Positions 12,292 to 26,100 of a DNA stretch of 64,000 bases are shown in pieces; positions within the stretch are counted from its first letter, which is position 1, and every line of letters starts with the position of its first letter. The notes beneath the pieces are model-generated. The model was not told the DNA's origin and ran no database searches. It worked only from the letters and a program-made list of their open reading frames with translations. A program made the position numbers and the translations under genes. This stretch comes from Crotophaga sulcirostris (taxonomy: Eukaryota; Chordata; Aves; Cuculiformes; Crotophagidae), in contig VYZB01000273.1 of NCBI GenBank assembly GCA_013397455.1, positions 880,270 to 944,269 of the forward strand, given 5' to 3'.

Positions 12292-15200
12292 TTGGAGATC
12301 AGCTGCTATTAATTAATTTGTGACGGTGTCAAAATGTGGTCTTATGAGCAACTCTGAGAGAGAAGATTCATTTCTTGCTTGAGGGAAATAAGAAGTTAAA
12401 GGGAGATTTTGTTAAAATAAATTATAAAAAACCCCCATTTTCAATAATCAAATACTGACACCCCCAAATCTGATTTTTGATTTCCATCCTTCATAGTGGA
12501 CTAGAAACAGACTCAATCCAAAAAAAGACCACTTTTCTGAAAAATATTTGGATGTAAACTCTTTAGTCAGCTCATTTCCCAGTGATTTGGAGGAGGCTGC
12601 TCCATGCACAAGAGGCTGATGAGCGCTCAGTGGCAGCTGCACCGCTTTCGGGGCTGTGTGGATATTGCTTCCACTCCCGAAGGCAGCGAGGGCCCTGCCA
12701 AAGCACGGCATCAACTTTGCATCCATTAGTGACTGAAATGGGATACACTTGGATTGCATTAACTGGTAGCCAGTTTTGATGTTTTCATATCAAACAAGTC
12801 CGTTTTTTTGTTATAAGGAAGTACGAGAATCTGTTTTCTCGTCCAGTTGAGCTGTCCTGGAGCAGTGGGTTTGGTTTGGATCTGGTGCAGGTGGGGAGCA
12901 CAGGACTCGTGCAGTAGAGTTTACCTTTTAAAAATTGCAGCTAAGCTCCTTTGTCTCTTAGGCAACTGCAAAAATAACTCCATCAAGAATAAACCTGCAA
13001 ACAAGGGCGAAAAAGCAGAACTGTGTGAAGACATGAAATATATTGGTTTAAATAATCCTGTAGCTATTTCCTTTCTCTGTACCCTTTCAAGGCTGTAATG
13101 ATGTGCTTGGATTCTTAAACATGGATCCTGACTTGCATAAATTCAGAGATTTTCTCTGTATAGATCTGCAAATTGCTAAGATAGTAATACCTGGATATTT
13201 TATGGCACATCCTTAAGTCAATAGGCAAAAGGTTTCTGAATAAAAGCCTTAAAATTACCTTATGAATTATTAACTATTCCCTGTATTACCTTTGAATTAT
13301 AAAAGCCTAGAAAAATAGACAGGAGAATTGAAAAGCATCAATCTCGGGTTCTTTAAAAATGTAATACTAATCATTTGAGCAGTGTACAAATCTTTTATTA
13401 AAGATAAAGGGGAAACCATACTTTTTTTATTAACTTGGGGATACGTTCAATCCACATGATTAAAAATCTCATTACTAACTCAAGTCAGGGAAGTGAATTA
13501 TTACTGAAACAAAATAGAAAGTATTTTGCTGCCCATAGCTGTGTTTATCATGAAGAGAACTACTGGTTTGTACCCACTTTTGTGTGTTAGGTATTTCTAA
13601 GGGTGGACTAGATCTTTCTGGGAATGCTGGGCTTTCACTGCAGTCTGCAGCTGAAGTACTTCTACCTTAAGAGGAAAAGTCTGGATGAAAATTATAGGTA
13701 CCAAGAGATACATTTTTTTTCCTCTAGTAAATTCAGATGAAGCAAATAATTTTGTGTGATTAGGTAGTAAGATGTGCACAAATGCAGGATTTTATATATA
13801 GCTACTATTCAAGTGTTGCAAATACCATAAAGCAAGTGTCTAACTGTAGATATTTTAGGGATTCTTCATATATCACATATACTAATATTTATTGATCAGT
13901 ATAGTATAGATGTGCTGTTCAAAAGAGCTCTTGAAGTGAAGTCTCAGTTTGTAATGATAAAAAATGATCGGCTCGATGCTATTTCCAGAAATACTATCCT
14001 ACTTAGAGAGATATATCTGTAGAATATATATAATATTTTTCTCCTTACTGAACCTTAAGCAGGTCAAATATTTTGTCTATGTGTAAGGCAGCTATATGGG
14101 TGTTTTGTACTTGAAAAGGGTAAATATCTTTAATATTGAATTATGCCCAGCATAAGTTCCAGTGCTATTTATATTACATCCTACAATGTAAAATGGAGAT
14201 AATACTGAATTTATTTACGTCATAGCAGCTGTGGAAAAACTGGGTTATACACACTTGCATATAAAGACAAGACATTAATGGTGCCATCAATTCCTGCAAG
14301 CCAGCAGAAATAGCTTTTCTGTCCCTGATAACCATGCCTGGATGGCTCCCAAGGCTGAGTGCTAGTTTTGCACATCCCACAGGAAGTTTGGATTCTCTCT
14401 TGCATGGTGGGTGGAAAATGCCTGGTATTATCTTGACAGGTGCAATAGGTATTGAAATGTAAACCTTTCACTGATCCTGGGTAACATATTGCCAGTCCTG
14501 GGCTTGGCTCCAGGAGGGTGTTTTGAGAGAAATTACAGATCTTGAGGTAAAGAAACATTTCTGGAAGTAGGTTGCTTCTAAAATTTGGCAGCTCTTCAGA
14601 TGTTCACAATGTTAGTTGTAGTCAAGGCAGAGATCGAACAGTGGGTGGAGGAAGGCAAAGAAAGGAGTTAAAGGTGCACAGTGTATTGTAAAACTGTGGG
14701 AGAGATCTGTTGCACAAACATCGTGGTCATTTGAGGAGGGACTCATGTGACAGCTGGCAAAACTGTGATAAAAGGCTTTGTTGGACGTCCTTACTCGTCT
14801 CACTTGTTCTCGATCTGCTGTTCTGTTTCCATCTGGATTTGGTGTTCCATGCACTAAGTGACTTCATATTCTGCTCACCAATTTCAAATTTTCAAATATT
14901 AAGAGATAAGTTGTTAGAGTATTTCCAGTTTCTTGACTTAAAGCTACTTCTTCATGATCTCAGGAGAGAGCCAATATAAACCATTGTGTGAGGTGCAGAA
15001 GTGCTTTTAGACTTGAGGAGACTTTTTCCAGAGGGTAGGAGAGAAAAACTCTTTCCTAGCAAGAAAGAGGACATCTTCAGCTTCCGATAAGACCTACCAA
15101 GTCCAGTAAGATGTCCACAGGCATGGCACTCTCACCATGGCCCATAGACTTTAGGTAGTTTGTAGGGCAGGACTAAGTATGCTACATAAATATGCAGGAC

Positions 15201-16029
15201 AAGCCTTAAATATGCTGTGTAAAGGTATCCTCAGTTTGAGGAGTTCCAGGATATCAGAAAGTGAAGGAAACGTAGGTTGTTTCATACTTTCATTTGTGTT
15301 TGGCCTGAGCTAATTAAGCCGCGTGACTTTATGGGGAATGGCAGTATAAGAAAAATGCCACCAAGACATCTCTTTCAAAATCTCACTTTCTCCAATGTGG
15401 TTTTTGTTGTCACAGTTTTGACAGTTGAGGGAGGATCCTCAAGAGAAAAAGGACTTGTTTTCTTTGGAAAATATACTTTTTTTTCTTTTTCTTTTTTTTT
15501 CCTCCTATATTTTCACGTAACTGTTGTGTTTTCATTTCCATCTGGAAGGTACAATCTGAAAACTTTGTCATAGCTTTATGAAATAACATCAAAGTAGATG
15601 ATAATGAACACATTGAACAGCTGATGATTAGTGAGACATTCTAAAAATCTTCCTTTATCACGGGGAGTAATTTGTGTATGTAAATCCGTTACATGTCAAT
15701 GTCTGCTCAGTCTGAATCCTTCCAGGATTGCTCCTACTTTCAAGGGAAAGTTTACATGGGTGTTCCGGATTGGATTGGGACTGTGACAGTCCATGTTTCT
15801 GCACTTAGATTTGCACCTCGGAGCCCCTCAGCACCAGTTCTTTTGCTTTATTGAGATGATCCTGTTGGCTGTCAGTGCTCATTAAAATAGACACAGCCTA
15901 GGTTGTTCCTTGTATCATGTATTGTGAATGAAAAAGCATCAATTAGATGGGACGAATTTAAAAATATCAGTGTATTTGCTAAATGTGGTAACTGCTCACT
16001 TCTAAGATGTCGTGAATTTTGGTTTTCAG
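12292..16029. other. Non-coding stretch, no gene seen
   Basis: This is AT-rich unique DNA. It holds a pyrimidine run at 15477-15504. Many small open frames on both strands (for example around 14220-14560 and 14610-14980) overlap each other and show no domain. I see no transposon remnant. Confidence 0.5.
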
Positions 16030-16134
16030 TTGTTTACTTTCAAGAACATGCTTGGAACTAATAAATATTTGCCCGAAATACGGCCTTCTGGATTTCATCT
16101 GCCAGACACTGATTTTTCTCCTCCTAAAACTTTG
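16030..16134 (+). other. Candidate coding exon, 105 bp, phase 0 to 0
   Basis: An acceptor (TGAATTTTGGTTTTCAG, ending at 16029) and a strong donor (TTG|GTAAGT at 16135) bracket exactly 35 codons. They are open in the phase-0 frame and include NMLGTNKYLPEIRPSGFHLP followed by DTDFSPPKTL. The peptide is mixed hydrophilic with several prolines, unlike low-complexity chance translations. A second frame is also open. I do not recognise the protein and cannot place it in a family. If real, it would be one internal exon of a long-intron gene on the plus strand. No phase-matched partner is certain nearby. An acceptor ending at 20272, followed by a phase-0 frame of 39 codons and a stop, is the nearest formal match. 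Chance is still the leading alternative. Confidence 0.25.
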
Positions 16135-19100
16135 GTAAGTTTGTATTTGTGTTTTGACTTCAGTTCATTTTTATTTTAAGTGTATTTTGTTGTAACTGTG
16201 ATGTGATTTATTGTAAAGATTATTGAAAAATCTGATTTCAAAAATCTGAGAAAGACAACAGCTTGAAAAAGAAATAGAAAAAGAGCTAAATATGCACCCA
16301 AATAGACTGTCTAACAAGTATCAAAGTGATAAGTTTGGATTAGGATCTAATTTATGGCTTATATATATTGTAACTTTTCTGCATTCCTGATACCGTAGAA
16401 TACCAAGTCTATGTCAATGATTTGACATTGCTTTCAAAAAGTACAATTATCGTATATTCTGCAGAAGAGTTATGTTTCACAGTAGTTCTTTGTTATAGTT
16501 GGCAATAAGTTTGACACAGCTTGGTTCAAAGCTGAGTATTTAACTTTTTTGAAAACATTGTTTGATGAGGTGCTCATGATGTATTAGAAAAAAAGCTAAT
16601 CTATCAGAATAGTACCATAATAATATTTATTTCTGTATATGTGCATGCATGTATTTTATGTGTATATATTGCTAAGTATGAAAAGTTTTTGAAGTCAGTG
16701 CTGGGATGTGTGACAGCTCTGAAGAGGTGTTTCTCTGATAGGTATGTGACAACTCACGAAATGCCACAAAGATCCTAAAAAGAGAGCTGTGAAGAAGAGC
16801 ATGGTGTTGAAAGGGAAATAAAACAAGTATTTTTGTTAACATTTATGTTGTGTTTGAACACATCACTCTAGACAAGGTGACCTCTTTGCGGTGGCTGTTG
16901 CACGTTATGAATATAAGAATAACTGGAGGGAATATGGGAAAAGCCTGAGGAAGTCCTAATTCTGCAGGTGCACATATGTTTGCCACAAGTGCTGCATGAA
17001 TGCGTTTACAGTTCTGGATCTGGGGCTTGTGTGATAACTTTCGTGTGGAAATAATCTTAAGGTTTTCTCCATCCAGACAGCTTGAAATCCCAAAATATAA
17101 GGTACTGATTGTTCTAAAACATTTTGGCTCTTTAGGTTTGTTCCTCTCCCTCCCATTGATTTCCATGTGCGGCTTTCCCTTGTGGTACGAGAAGACTGAA
17201 ATGTGGCCTCATTGCAATGTTTTGCTGGCATAGCTATGTTTGCTCCAGTTGTGAAAAATTCATGCCTCTAGATGATATCACTGTGCAAAAGTGATGTGAA
17301 TGCAGCTGCCCTGACCAAGGAACTCTTGTCTGTTTCACTTATGTTCCTAAAAGCTGATGTTACTAAGCCAGCAGAAAAAGCCCTTCCATAAGCATAAGCT
17401 GGTTCTGCTCTGGGGGCTCCGTGTATGGGACTGTGGGAGAGGACAGAGGCTTCCTTGTGCGGGTGAGTCAGAATTCCTACACTAAGTATATTTTTCTATA
17501 AGTGCTCTGAGTGAACTTGGTAAAATGTATAGGTTTGCTGATGCTGCTGTTCTTGGTTGTACGTTTTGTATCTTCTGTATTGCTGCTGAGGTCAATCGTC
17601 TTGATCCATAAATGTACATGGGTTATTGTAAATTTAAAGTAGCTTGAGTTCATGAAGAAGAATGCAACTTGTGCATCATCTTTTTGGTTCCCCCAAAAAA
17701 ACAAAGTACATCTTTAAGTTTGGGGCTGAATGCATGTTCTCTGTGGCATCTAGGAACCCATATGTATAACAATAGCATGCAGTCTTGGAAAAAGTTTTGA
17801 AAAAGAACTTGAGCAAACACAATCCAGGTCAAAGCAATTGTCTTTCTCTTTCTGCTCTGGCGTTTAATTTATTACTATTTTTTTTTAAATTCATTTCTTT
17901 TCTGCACATGGGAGGAATACTGCCCACTGAGCTCCAGCTAACTAGCTGATTTATGGTTTACTTCCTATACACCCCAGTTTAATTAGGATGTTACTGCTTC
18001 CTGCCCCTCATTAAAGTAACCCTGATCACCGACACAGAACTGGAAGCAAATTATTATCAAAGCACAGAGGAATAGAAGCTGCTAATTTGTTTTGGTCTCT
18101 GCTGGAAAATTGAAATTGTACATATTGCAAAGTGCTTTACAAAGTATATTATGTGGTCTGATAGAGAGCTTGAATATCTTAACTGTTGCTTTTCAGAGGA
18201 GAAAACTTTTGTTATATTATTAATTATAGATAACTATATTAATTATATTATCCCTTCCTCTTAGGACAGAGGGAGAGATTCAGGCAGGCTGTTCAGGTGG
18301 ATGGGCTGCAAACTAAGAGGGCTCTTGCTTTTATACCTTGACTGAACATTGTGGAAAAACGTGTGTCCCTGCAGCCACGAGGGAAAATCAAAGAATTTTT
18401 AACAGAGGTTAACTAGCACATGTTAAAATCCTGGTGCTGAGAACACAAGTTGTAATTTTAGTAAGTGTCAGCTGGCTGAGTTAAACCCTAGGTTAGCATC
18501 CTGCCTCAATATGGTACTCTAGCAGTGTTTTGTTTGCCAGGCGAAGAAAAAAAAGAAATGAATTCTATATCTGCCTTTCTTGTTTAGGTTTTAATAATGG
18601 CAAGTGAGGCGAATTCACCAGCTGTGCGAATGGGTTCACAGCTAGTTGAGTCAAAGGAGTCCCACTGACTCGTGGCAGGAGGGACTCTTTCACGTGAGGG
18701 TGGCAAAGGCTGGGAAGAAGCGAAGCAGAGGAGAGCCTGCAGCTCAGGTCTGGTTTGCTAAAGGGCTTAAACTTCTCTGATTCAAATTCAGAGTGCTGCT
18801 TGCTTTCTTGTCTGTGGTAGCGTTTGCCTCGATGTGCTCTCCGAAGAGTTAGGGAGTTGTCGTGGAGAAATGTGGATGAGCTGTTTGGAGCTTAAGCACA
18901 CAAGAGGAGGAAAATCTCAGCATAAAACCAAACCCAAAACAGTTAGTCGCTCGTGGCGTATTCTTTGTATTTTTAAATTAAGGCCTGTTAATCACATACA
19001 ACTACAGTATCTGCATAAACTCTGGCTTCTCAACATGCAGAGTAAAAGATTTGGTAATGAATTAAATTCTCTCTCCATCTGTGTGGTTAGAAGTGAATGT

Positions 19101-20960
19101 TGCAAGAAACTGTGAAAGGTTTTCAGGTACCTGAACCTGTTAGTTAATGGGAGTCGCACGTCCCAATGCCATTTGCAAATTTTCCATTTATCTTATTTTG
19201 TCATTAAAACAGTGTGAAATGCTCATAGTAGTGACCCAGACTTACTTGATTTAATGTCATCACAGATGCAGTCTAAATTAATTGTGTGGGTTTTGAGTTA
19301 CCTTCTGTGGGAGGGAGAAGGTTTATTCTCAATTAACCTTCCTCCCTCAGGTTTTTTTTATTTCTTTTCCTGTACCATGAGGCTTTGTGATGTTTATTAT
19401 TATTATTTTGCAAAGTTTGGATTTCATTGAATATGAGAAAAAAACCCAGACCAGGGCAGGAGCTGTGTATCCAGGGTGATACAAGCACAGCTGGTGGAGA
19501 GGAAGATGATGCAGCGTGGGTGTCAAGCTCACAACTTAGGGCCAGGAGGAATGTCTCCATAATTTGCTGCTGCTCTTTGAAGGCTTGAGGTGACCCTTTC
19601 CCTGCCTGTAAATTGGTAATCCCGCAAGATATCTGGTTTCTAACGTAATGTCTGAATCTCTTTGGTATGAGACACTACTGGTATTGGTATTTAGGTTTGA
19701 TTAGCCTTGCATTTCATATTAAGCAAAAATGTGGTTTGGAAGAGTTTTTACATGGTCTGACAAAATCAAGCCTATGCATGAAAGGTGGGCTGGGAAATTC
19801 CACTTCTGGAACTAAGAAAACATGGAAGTTTGTGAATGTGGACTGGACTGTAACCCCTTCTAAAGCAATATTTGACTTATTATTTCTATTTTCTAATGAG
19901 TCATACAGGGAGAACAGAAGCTCAGATTCAGTTGGAGATTCTCCAGCCTGAGATAAGAAATAACAACAGTATAAGAACTTACAGGAAGAGAGCGGATATT
20001 GTTTAAACATTGCTCCATCCTTTCTGAAGAGGCTGCGTAAACTTAAACCATATTGGAAATGACAGCTCAGATTAAAACAGGTCATCTCTTGTGCATGCTT
20101 TCACAATATCCCCATTTCTGTGACACTAGAGGATGGAGAAAGTCTGCTGTTGGGGAGAATGCGTTTCGAAACGGGTTGTTCACTGTACGGCAAACATGAG
20201 TGAGGACCTTCCTCGAGAGCCTCTAACAGCCCGCTGTTTGCTCGTGCTGTTTACAAAAACTCTTTCCTCTAGCAATGTAAGGCAGCCAAACTGTGGTTGA
20301 AAGCTCTTGGTCTGGATATCTTCCTGGTTTGTGTAGGATGGATGGAAGTCAGTACTGCAGTCTGCAGTATTTCATCCCTGAATGTGTGCTGAAATACTTT
20401 TCCTTCCTGTAAATTTTTCCACCCTTGATCATTCTGGGTGAGCTGATTATGGATGGGTTGTGGCTGCAGAGGGGTCAACATGCAAAGAAGGAATGTAATA
20501 ATTTCCTGCAGGGAAGAAATTCTTTCTATGCTGTGACAAGTCAAATAATAATGTTGTTCGTGACAGACCAAGTTTATATTTGGAGACCTTCCCATGTGCA
20601 GTTGTGAGCTGCGTTAGGGGGATCATGAGTAAGAAGGGTCTCTATTTCCCTGTGCAGGTAAATGTGGGACTGAGCTGCTTCCATCACAATTGTGTTTTTC
20701 CTGAAGTGTGGAACGTCCTGAAATGTTTCCTCTGTAGTAGGGGAACTTTTCATCTTAAGGGGATTTCCTTCAGCTGTTCTTGAGTTAATTACAGCACATA
20801 GCTATGAACAGTACACTCAAAGCACTACCATAGTGCAACTTCTGCTTTCCTTGTGAAAACTCCTTTGCTTTCCAAATGCATCAGGTACCTCTTTTATCAT
20901 ATTAAGTGCTTTAGCAGCTTTCCCAAGCCAATCACAAATAAATGTTTATTATAATAATAT
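16135..20960. other. Non-coding stretch, no confident gene
   Basis: Acceptor-like sites end at about 18206, 18589 and 20272. The frame after 20273 stays open 39 codons to a stop near 20391 without a donor. An AT-rich patch at 18215-18253 repeats the TTATTAATTA/TATTAATTAT motif. I see no transposon. Confidence 0.5.
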
Positions 20961-20975
20961 NNNNNNNNNNNNNNN
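20961..20975. other. Assembly gap (15 N)
   Basis: Fifteen undetermined bases lie between TTATTATAATAATAT and TAAGCTATATAAATATAAAT. The flanks are almost pure A and T, so the gap probably reflects a simple repeat that could not be read or a low-confidence join. The true length may not be 15. Confidence 0.99.
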
Positions 20976-23032
20976 TAAGCTATATAAATATAAATAAATG
21001 TAATGCAGCACTACCTTCTAGAAACTTCTAGGAACTTTGCGAACCAACTTGGGAGAAGCTTCTGTGTTCTGGATGTGCAGTCAAGGAAAGCAGTAGCAAT
21101 AGGAAAAGGATATCAGCAAAAGAGATATGTTTTTCATTTTAAATTACCCAGCTTTCTTAAGAAAGCAAATTAAATTGCACTTAACCAAAGAATACAGATA
21201 ACAGTATTAAGTACAATAGAACATTTTAATTACTAAGAAAAACAAATGTACATGTCTGTAACTGTAATTAAGGGAGTGCCGTATTTGCTGTGCATTAGTG
21301 TGACTTGTATGTCTGCAATACAGTAATTGACACAATTCATCACTTGTTTCAGACTTGGCATTATGGTTACTGGGGAGCTGTACGAGGAGACAGGAATTTG
21401 GCGCTTAGCTGCAGGCTGTTTGACAGGATGTCTGACCACTGATGAAGCTTAGTTGTCGTTTGTCTTCATCATAACCCAGCACCAGATTTGTGGCTGTTTG
21501 CTAGGTGAGGTTGTACTGTTGCCCTGTGAGCTCCCTGGCAGCTCTCAGTGTGTTTGCTGGATGCCTTCACAGATGTCCTGATGATGATACTCCAGCTCCA
21601 GTTTTACTTCCACCCCTGTGGGATCAGGGGTGTGGGTGGCTCAGGAGCTGTCATGGTGCTGAGGAGACAAATCAATGCAATTTTTGCTGGAATAAGGTCC
21701 GTGGCATTGCAACTTACCCCTGGGGAAGTGTACTGGGTGCAGAAGGTGTCTTAAGACAGAGACCTGCAGGAATGGGAAGAGCCTAAGAATGAAGAGGCGG
21801 AGCAGGTTTCCCAGATCCAGTGCTTGCGCTGTTTTCTCCTCTAGCTTCAGGATGCTCAATAACAGTAATAAAGTCTTCAAATATGGAAAAGCCTGCTTCA
21901 TTGCCTTTCACAGGAGCCTAAGGCAGAAGCTGCATTTGCTTCCAGTAGCTCATGCGGGAACGTGCCTACACACACAGGTTTTCCAAAAGGAGATAGCTGG
22001 GAGAGGGAACAAGAGCAAACCTTTGGATTTGCATTGCGTGGCTGGTACCAGGCAGAGATTGTTGGCATGGACCTAGGAGAAAGGCTTCTCAGCAGCAGAA
22101 ACCAAAGGAGAAGGCTTGACTCACAACATAGGATTTTGCTCCTTAAGCCTCTCTTCAGTACTAGAGAATGTTGCCTGGTTATTCAGCTGGGTTAGCGATA
22201 ACACCATTCTTCACTCTACATGCCCCTGATTTACTTTTATTTTCCCTGAGACTCTGCTTTAATTTTGAAACTTCTTGATTTTCTTAAGCTCTAAGAAAGC
22301 TGCCAGCTGTCTTGGGACATCACCCTGAGCCATGGAAATCTGAATGATTCATTAGCCTCCAAAGAGCGAGCTCAAAGCCTGAAACCCTTTTCAGACTCTC
22401 AGTAAAATACGTGGATTAGGGGAGATCTCGGTTTCCATCTCCCAGAGAGCTGCCACATTCCCTTCTCTGCCCCTGCAGTTCTTATGCCACTCTTCAACAC
22501 AGTGTGTTAAATAACATGACTAATATTTGTCATGTGTTACTTGTCCTTTAGCAATATGTGCATTGTTTTGACTCACTGGTTTAGAGGGTTTTAGTCTAAA
22601 TATACGTAACTGTGTATGTAAGAGGTAGCAGGTAAGAATGCATGGGGTAGGGTTTAAGTAGGGTCTGGAACACTCTTTACTTCCAGAAAGAGTTTTTCCC
22701 ATTCCGATGTTAATTCCAAGAAAACCATGTTTTACAAAACAATTCTATCTTCACTGTCTGATGAGCTTATGGCTGTAGCAGCAAGCTGTGGGGCACGATG
22801 GGAGCTGATCTGTAGATTAAGATGGTGCTGTGAACTTGTTGGCTGTGTCTGCTGGCTTTTTATTCTGACTCTTCGTGGTCATTGCCAAGGGAAAGCACGC
22901 TTTACAGGAGTATCAGGGATTTTCCTGGGGCATTTCTTTCATTTTGCTTCATACAGAAGTCCAACTCCATAAGGTGAAGCAAAGCTCAAGAAGTGAGGAA
23001 GACTTCAAAACCCCACTCCTTGTGTGAGTTAG
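20976..23032. other. Non-coding stretch, no gene seen
   Basis: Somewhat higher GC around 21500-22100 gives several overlapping open frames of 70-95 codons on both strands. None has splice sites or domains I recognise. No repeat family is apparent. Confidence 0.5.
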
Positions 23033-23190
23033 GTGAAGCATTGGAAGAGGCTGCCTAGGGGAGTGCTGGAGTCACCATCCCTGGAGGTGTTAAAAAAATG
23101 TGTAGGTACAGTGGTTTTGGGCTGGCGGTGGGACTGGATGATATTGGTTGTCTTTTCCAACTTTAAGGATTGTGGTTCTAATGCATGATG
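23033..23190 (+). mobile_element. CR1 3'-end scrap, plus orientation
   Basis: GGCTGCCTAGGGGAGTGCTGGAGTCACCATCCCTGGAGGTGTT is a decayed copy of the late ORF2/3' UTR block of CR1. It is followed by GGGACTGGATGATATTGG, TCTTTTCCAACTTTAAGGAT and an eroded 8-mer tail (TGTGGTTCTAATGCATGAT). It is truncated at both ends and non-coding. Confidence 0.85.
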
Positions 23191-26100
23191 TGGCTGTACC
23201 CCCAAAAATGCTGTTGGAAAGAGAAAGGAAGCCTGTGAAAAAAAAAAATGCACCCCATGACAAATGCATGAGCCCTGTGCTACAAGGTGTCACTGCCACT
23301 AAGATACCTTTCCCAGACATTATTTAAGACATCTAGCTTTGCTGTTTTATTACTCGCCTAATAAGAGAAACAGTAATGCAACCACTAGAAGTGTATACAC
23401 CACTAGGTGTGCTTCCCATGTTGCAGTCTTGTTCTCTGTTTAAGTTATGGCCACTGACCTCTCTCTCTCCAGCACTCGTGAACCAGAGTAGGTTTTAATG
23501 TGCCTCCTGTGCACGTTATTTTTGTTAGTTCAGCATGTCTCTAATAATCGGTCTCTATAATTTGGTTTTTCTCTATTCATTGATTGCCCCAAATATGATT
23601 TTGCAATCCAAAGATCCCCTAGTCATAACTACAAAAATGACAGGCAGTACTTTTTGTAATCTCCATATTTGATGCATGAAAGAAGGCTAAATTCCTGTTT
23701 GAATAAACAACATAATAAGGTTATTGAGAATAAGACCATTACTATATAAAATTATGTCTAAGTGGCAGATATAATTAACATTGGATTGTAATTACACTAA
23801 TTACAAGTCACATTAAGATACTCCAGTAATGACAAAGTGAGCACCCTATAATTGAATGGAATAAGCAGAGAAACATGCTGCTCACACTAATTACCTAAAT
23901 GAGCTAATATGTCTTCAGAGTGACAGTCATGCTCAGTGTTATTACACAGGCAAGACAATTTGGTAAGTTAAAAAAAATTCTAATTTCCTTCCTTCTCTTC
24001 AGGACCCATTTCATATCATCAGCAGCTTCAGAATTTCTCTCTTGAGCCAAAAATAGAGAGATCCAACGGCTTAGACCTTCTCTAATTTTGTTCAGCAAAG
24101 TACAAGTTTCAGGGTTACTCTGTGATTTTGATGTTTTTCTGCTGCTTTAAAAGTAAAATCCGACTTGTTCGCTGTTTATTGGTAGGCTCCTCTGACAAAC
24201 AAATCCACTGTGATTTTTTTTTTCCTTGTCTAAATTTGAAACAAACAAAATAATGTAACTTAAACTCAGCGTGCTCTACAGCATAAAGCATCCTTATTTT
24301 GTTGGCTCCAGAGTAACAATATGGCTTATAACAGTCTGACTCCAGTTGTGCCCTTGAGAGTGGTAAAATTTGAATTATTCAAGGCAATTAGTGGGAGAAT
24401 TGCAGTGGAACTCAAATTTCAGCACAAGCTTCTAAGAATAAAAACTAATATAAGAATAAGAATTCTACATATTGTGGAAAAAATGCACATTGCTTTTTTC
24501 TTGAAACACCTCCAGCTGTCTGGGGCTCTGAGTTGGGAGGAAAAATAACATAACAGACACTTTCACCATCGAAAATAGTTTGCTAAGAATTAAAAAATAG
24601 AACCAGTGCACTTCATCAGATTGTCTATACTTCAAACTTCTCTGAAAGATTTATTATCATTATTTTTACTTAAAGCGTGGTTTGATTCTCAGGGACCCAG
24701 AGTACCAACAATTCCCATTCTTCTGGTGATAGCCAAAAATCTGAAGCATATGGTTTCTTAGCAGTATTTCTGACTGTTGTTGTTTATTTTTATCTTGGGG
24801 CGTAGGAGGTTCACTCGCAGAGCAATTCAGTGCTAGCACTTTGATGAACTCTCTTCCTGTCACCAGGAGCACCACGAGTTTTTAGGAAGCATTTGAGAGA
24901 GGATGAGGAGGTAGTTGAGTGGGATGGTGTCCTCAAATGTAAAGATACGTCAAAGCAGCTTATGGAAAATACAGTGTAGGGGTGTCTTGGAGGCCCGTTC
25001 TCCCCTGTACAAAGTGGAGAGGAGTAAAAGGTGAGAGAGCCTTGGAAGCTAAGGTCAGAGAAAAAAAAACTGACTAGGAAATTAGGCAATTGGTGGTTTA
25101 AAAAAGGATAAAGTCATACTGTTCTACTGTTCTTTGAGTTTAAGAAGTAAGGGAGATTTCCAATGTTCCTCTCCTTGGAAGGTGGTTCTTTAGCAGAGCT
25201 GAAGAAGTCCTAGGGGAGGAAAGTGGAGGAAGGCAGTCGAGAAGACAGGGACCCAGGGAGGGATGTCAAAGTATCTCCAGAGAGCTCAGAAAAAATGGAG
25301 AAAAAAGGGAGGAAAAAAAAGAGAAAAAGGGAGAAAGGGCAATGGGGCGAGCATGAGTACCAGGCATTTTTAAGATGACCGAGGCTAAATACATGTTTTT
25401 ACCATGAGGAGAATGAAGAGGAGAGCAGAATGCTGAGGGAATTTGCAAGGGAGAAAAGAAAAAGAGTGATCCTTGGAAATTTAAGACAGAGACTCGAGTG
25501 TGACACAACCAGAAAGGGAACCCGAGTGTTCAAGGAGGAGAAGTAAAGAATTTTTTTCCTCTTGACCTTAAAGAGACTGTACAGAATTAGTTCAGATCCA
25601 TGTAACTGTGTTCTAGACAGAGAAAATTTTGTTTGCCTTAAAAAGGATTGCGAGTTCCATGGACCCTTGAACCATCCTTTATTGTTCTCACAGGTTTGAA
25701 AAGGAAATAAAGGATCAAGTCTTAGGTCTGATTAAAACCTTTGATCTGGAATCCACCTGGATCCTGTGTTGCCTTACTCCTGATCACACAGATTCATTCA
25801 GGGACATAGTAAATTATATAAACGTGTAAATATTTCCTTGTGAAAGGTGGAAATGTCAAAGTTGACAACATATTAGCAACCCACACTGCTGATGATAATG
25901 CATAGAAAAGGAAATAAAATAACATCTGGATTTATACTAGTAGTTTGATTCATTAATCTGCAGGCATGATGGAGATATGTATTTTACAACTGTCTAACAA
26001 CATGACATTAATTATCTTAATTCCTTATTTGATCAAATAAATGAAAAACTATTGCCAAAAGGTATAAGAACATTTTAAAAAAACTTCCAATAGCCAAAGT

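Noticed and set aside
15477..15504. Pyrimidine tract as a possible retroposon tail
   Set aside because: No target duplication or gene-like sequence lies beside it. It is a simple T-rich tract.
18590..18669. Possible exon after CTGCCTTTCTTGTTTAG with a short Met-containing frame
   Set aside because: The frame ends in a stop after 26 codons and no usable donor lies before it.
20273..20391. Possible terminal exon after TCTTTCCTCTAG (39 codons, phase 0)
   Set aside because: No polyA signal nearby, composition rich in Cys, Val and Trp, and the only phase-matched partner is 4 kb away and itself uncertain.
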